A DNA stretch of 64,000 nucleotides. It comes from Azolla caroliniana. Taxonomy: Eukaryota > Polypodiophyta. Shown in pieces: positions 60,756 through 64,000 of this stretch. The DNA lies in contig JBHGNT010000013.1 in assembly GCA_043228905.1 (NCBI GenBank), positions 6,076,001 to 6,140,000 of the forward strand, read 5' to 3'. Position 1 is the first letter of the stretch, and each line of letters starts with the position of its first letter. Below the pieces are notes generated by a model, which ran no database searches, was not told where the DNA came from, and was given only the letters and a program-made list of their open reading frames with translations. A program made the translations under genes and the position numbers.

Positions 60756-62161
60756 TGTCGCGAAAATACGACGAGGATACGTGAACTTTGAGGCAAGACC
60801 CCGGGGCCTCCGACCAGAGGATAATCACATGTGTACGTTTATATTTTTTAACAATTAACAAAAAGAAGAAATTTAATAATTTTCATTAACAAAGGAAAAA
60901 GAAATTACAATATGTCCCAAGATTGGGATTTAGAAGTTTTAGGTTTACTAAGATTAATAGAAAAGAAAAATTAGGGGTTTTGAGAGATATGGCTTCCGTA
61001 GGGAAGATTAGGATTAGGTTATATGAGTATTATGGCTTCCCTAGGGAAGATTAGGGTTTTTGAGTGTTATCGCTTCCCTAAGATAAGAGAGTTGAGAAGG
61101 ACAAGAAAAATTAAGATAATATGGAGAGTTTATCCTAGTGTAGGAAAAAAATGGAATAAAAATGGAGTTCTCCCTTGATCATAGCTTTTTCCACTTTTTG
61201 TTGCATGGCCTCTACTTTTAGTTGCCTAGCTTTTTCTTTTGGTTGCATGTGACTGTCCACATGACCTTTACTTTTTCCATGCACTCCCTTCTTTAGTTGC
61301 TTGCGTCCACATGGCCTTTACTTTATTTCTCTTCACTTGACTTTAGTTTGTTGCATGATCCAATCTTTCATCCGTCCGCGTCCAACATCGTCCGGTAGCC
61401 GATTCCATTTTGCTTGCCGATCGATTCCGGTTCCGATTTTGCTTGCCGGCCGGTTCCGGTTCCGATTTGCTTGCCGGTTCCGGTTCTGGTTTCGATTTTG
61501 CTTGCCGGCCGGTACCGGTTTGCTTGCCGGTTCCGGTTCCGGTTTTGCTTACCGGCCCATTTCCGGTTTTGCTTGGCGGCCGGTTTCCGGTTTGCATACC
61601 CATTCCGGTTCCGGTTTGCTTGCCGGCCGGTTCCGGTTTTGCTTACCAACCGATTTGCGGTTTTGCTTACCAACCGATTTGCATACCCGTTCCGGTTCCG
61701 GTTTTGCTTGCCGGCCGATTCCGGTTTTGCATACCGGCCGGTTTCCGGATTGCATACCGGCCGGTTTCCGGATTTGCTTACCAGCCCGTTTCCAGATTTG
61801 CTTACCGGACCCATTTTCCGGATTTGCTTACCGGCCGGTTTCCGGTTTTAGGGAATTTGGCCGCCATCATCCATCAAGACAAAGTGGCCAAAGTGCTCTT
61901 AGCACAAATGAAAAATAAGGGAGCTCAAGGTGTTTATATAGCCAGGGCCTTAAGTTTCCTATCTATGTGGGATAGTTCTAATTTTCCTATATTCTCAAAC
62001 TTCATTTTCACATAACTTGATATGTATTTCTCCATTTTGTATATAGTAAAATACGTTTTGAAGCTCTTGAGTATATCCATCTTTCTATAGTAAGATACTA
62101 ATCTAATCTATAATAATTATTTCATTATTTTTTTACATAGTGTGTGAAGATTCACACGACA
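60756..62161 (-). repeat. Solo LTR of the gypsy-2 family, with internal minisatellite
   Basis: 1406 bp. In minus sense it begins TGTCGTGTGAATC (62161) and ends TTTTCGCGACA (60756). The start matches the gypsy-2 3' LTR and the end matches the gypsy-2 5' LTR end at 36785-37000. Flanked by CCGG at 60752-60755 and 62162-62165, a probable 4-bp (or 5-bp, CCGGT) target duplication. A TATATAA box lies near 61937. It interrupts the coiled-coil ORF and has no internal region. Confidence 0.9.
61404..61858. repeat. CCGG-rich minisatellite inside the solo LTR
   Basis: About twenty imperfect units built from (C/A)CGGTTCCGGTTT and GCTTGCCGGCC blocks, of variable length (about 18-25 bp). Because many units keep similar phase, all three plus frames stay open and yield Phe-Arg-Cys-Leu-Pro repeats; these are not proteins. 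CCGG and CCGGCCGG are highly enriched. Confidence 0.9.
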
Positions 62162-63753
62162 CCGGTTGGTGCCTTGCTCTGTCCGCTCCCTGGTTCCTCT
62201 TTGCCCTGGGTTTCCACCACCACAGTCGGAGCCGATTCTTTCGCCCGCTACTCCCCACCCAACTTCTTTGCATGTCGTTCCAAGGTTTCGGCCGGTTCCT
62301 CCTCAACCCCCTCTTCTGTGGTCTCCAGGCAGATGTTGTGTATAAAGTCCTCCGGTTCTTGGTCTTGCTGGCGCAGTGTGTTTTTGATCGGCTTTGTTCC
62401 CGCTGGAGCTGTATCCTCCGCTTGTTGTGTTCGGTTAGTTGGCTTATCTAGTCTCTCCGGGTCTTTCTCCGCCGGTTCTGGTCTCCGGTTGGTTTGGCCT
62501 TCCTCCTGTTGTGATGCGTCCTCTGAGGTCCATCCTGGGGTGTGCTTTTCCCAGAGTTGTCGCCTCTTGGTTGCTTTCTTGGGCGTTGTTTCCGGTCGGC
62601 CCCTCTTTTTAGGTTTGGTGGTGATGACGGGGGGTACTAATAAGGTTAGCCACTGTGCTACCCCTATCCAAGATTTCTTCCCTTCTGCCATAGATTCTAT
62701 GGCAGATTTCAAGCATTCGGTGATGATCTTCACCCAATCCACCTTCAGTCCCTCGTACGCTGCTATAATGAATCTGGTTCTGTATTTTGGTATGGCCAGC
62801 GGCTGTGAGTGCACGAACCCATATTCTAGCAGCACTCGGATCACCTCCCGGAATAGGCAGTCTTCTCCCCCTTGCATTCAGTACACCTTGCTGATTAGGG
62901 AATACTCGCTGAAATACTCTTTTAATATCTCGGTGGATGGGCTCTCCACCGCTCGAAGTCCCCCCGCTTGTAATCCTGTGAGGGCCTGGATTGTGCCCTT
63001 TGTTATTTCTTCAAGGTCGATTGTTGGTGCGACCTGTTTCGGGTCCTCATGTGGTGGTGCGTTTGCGATGCGAAGGAATCCCTCGAGTCCGTTCTTGGTG
63101 AACCATTCGCGTGCTGCATTAGAAAGCACCATGGGACCTGACTCTTGTTTGTTGATGTTGGTGTGCTTCTCTGCAAGGAGGTTGTGCTCTGTGTGTCTGA
63201 GGGTTCGTGTGCTTTTCTGTGCTCGCCACAATCGAAGTTCTCTAAGGGCCATTCCCTCGGTTGGCCTTTGATTTTGTACCCCCATCTTCTTGAACCACCA
63301 GTTCTTGGTTCCCGCACATGCATGTTCCGGACCATAATTAGTATTTGTACCCTGGTCCTATGCTTTAAATAGCCGTGTCCCGCCTGTTCACTAGCATCTG
63401 TTCGCAATAATATTTTTTGCCCTAATAATAGCCCTCCCACCTTTTGCTTCCTCCACCTTTTTGCATGATGACCGTCATTTTCTGACTACATTTCTTTTCT
63501 TAATTTTTTATTTTATTTTAATTAGATGACCTTACTTGCCAGTGGTGCCCGGTTCCACCGAATTGGTTGCCTCTGGTGCCTTCCCGCTTTTTGACGGTGT
63601 CGTGCCGCCTTTTGTCCAGTTTTCGGTATTTTGTGGGTTCTCTTCGTCTTTAAACGGATTTTCCGGCATCTGTCCTTTGTACGGTTTCAGTCGGAATCTG
63701 TTGACCCATTCTCTTAGAAGTTCTCTGGCTAACGTGCCTAGTGTTGGAGACAA
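62162..63753 (-). pseudogene. Coiled-coil ORF, N-terminal part (unknown, perhaps gag-like)
   Basis: Minus-strand frames: LGTLARELLREWVNRFRLK (from 63753), a break, then LSNAAREWFTKNGLEGFLRI, IDLEEITKGTIQALTGLQ, STEILKEYFSEYSL (63285-62878). A TGA follows, then in frame CLFREVIRVLLEYGFVHSQ, RTRFIIAAYEGLKVDW, WLTLLVPPVITTKPKKRGRP and a Lys/Glu/Pro-rich tail (to 62248). I do not recognise the family. It could be the gag-like first ORF of an unclassified LTR element, given the LTR-like flank at 63757. The opposite strand also has a long open frame, judged to be its shadow. Confidence 0.45.
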
Positions 63754-63756
63754 AGT

Positions 63757-63825
63757 CGTCTATGCGGAAGATCAAGCAACATTCGATTCTGTTCTTTACC
63801 TGCGTATAACAGTTTCTAGGTCGTT

Positions 63826-63859
<34 letters not shown>

Positions 63860-64000
63860 ACAAAAGACTCCTTATTCCATAAAGCAATAATACAACACCC
63901 AACCTTACAAAAAGGTTACAAGGTCACTATATATAGTGACCGACTTAGGGCAACTACCCTTTATGCTAATTACATAAATGGCCAAAACGGGATAGTGTGA
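63757..64000 (-). repeat. Possible LTR (partial, runs off window)
   Basis: GA microsatellite at about 63830-63856, palindromic TATA region ACTATATATAGT (about 63926) and no coding sense. The layout resembles the copia-B LTR (unique end, GA run, TATA region), so a minus-oriented 5' LTR for the coiled-coil element is plausible. No primer site matching initiator tRNA-Met was found. Confidence 0.35.

Noticed and set aside
61301-62015. Several overlapping long open frames rich in Phe, Arg, Cys, Leu, Pro
   Set aside because: Products of the CCGG minisatellite inside a solo LTR; open in three frames at once, with no independent support.
62144-63271. 375-codon plus-strand open frame
   Set aside because: Starts inside the solo LTR, is Ser/Cys-rich, and is antisense to a more protein-like minus-strand ORF.

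Overview
This is a window of nuclear DNA from a land plant, and most of it is mobile DNA. Everything below was read by eye from the sequence and six-frame translations; family names rest on recalled motifs, not on a search. The evidence for a plant is one intron-containing pentatricopeptide repeat (PPR) gene that closely resembles Arabidopsis At2g35130, MULE (Mutator-like) and hAT-type DNA elements, tRNA-derived SINE heads, and many copia and gypsy LTR retrotransposons with plant-type primer sites. Several retroelements have features I associate with non-angiosperm or fungal-type lineages: a chromovirus with fungal-type motifs, a gypsy family with a DUF4100-like gag and a DHG protease, and an unusual LINE. 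A fern, lycophyte, gymnosperm or other large-genome plant is therefore possible, but I cannot fix the species.

Layout. 1-3.2 kb: low-complexity, CT/GA-rich sequence and a 154-bp tandem duplication. 3.23-3.68 kb: a hAT-type MITE with a perfect 8-bp target duplication. 3.7-4.2 kb: a copia scrap. 4.6-21.8 kb: the gag of an otherwise lost gypsy-like element, whose 5' part is tandemly duplicated and which is cut by two insertions. Gypsy-1 (5799-14496) holds a broken minus-strand chromovirus and a heat-shock-type promoter. Gypsy-3 (15029-20922, minus) has lost its reverse transcriptase. 22-32.6 kb: a second chromovirus gag scrap, then copia-A (plus), which is interrupted by copia-B (minus, 23755-29685, TSD GAGTG) and by a solo LTR (30040-30616).

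32.6-36.4 kb is the most unusual part. A 51-bp palindromic tandem array is followed by a minus-strand promoter with a short putative first exon, CCAAT-containing repeats, and then a long plus-strand gene for a DDE-transposase-like protein (DUF7869-type) broken by one frameshift and one stop. 36.8-43 kb: gypsy-2, a DUF4100-type element. 43.2-45.4 kb: the end of copia-C with its LTR, and another solo LTR.

47.4-54.7 kb: the PPR gene, with six exons whose splice phases all agree and a LINE inside its 4-kb intron. 55.3-57.6 kb: a decayed minus-strand MULE transposase. 58.9-63.75 kb: a decayed minus-strand coiled-coil ORF, perhaps the gag-like ORF of an unclassified LTR element. A 1.4-kb solo LTR of the gypsy-2 family, carrying a minisatellite, splits it.

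The only gene here likely to serve the plant is the PPR gene. The rest records successive nested transposition: host gag, then gypsy-1 and gypsy-3; copia-A, then copia-B and a solo LTR; coiled-coil ORF, then a solo LTR.
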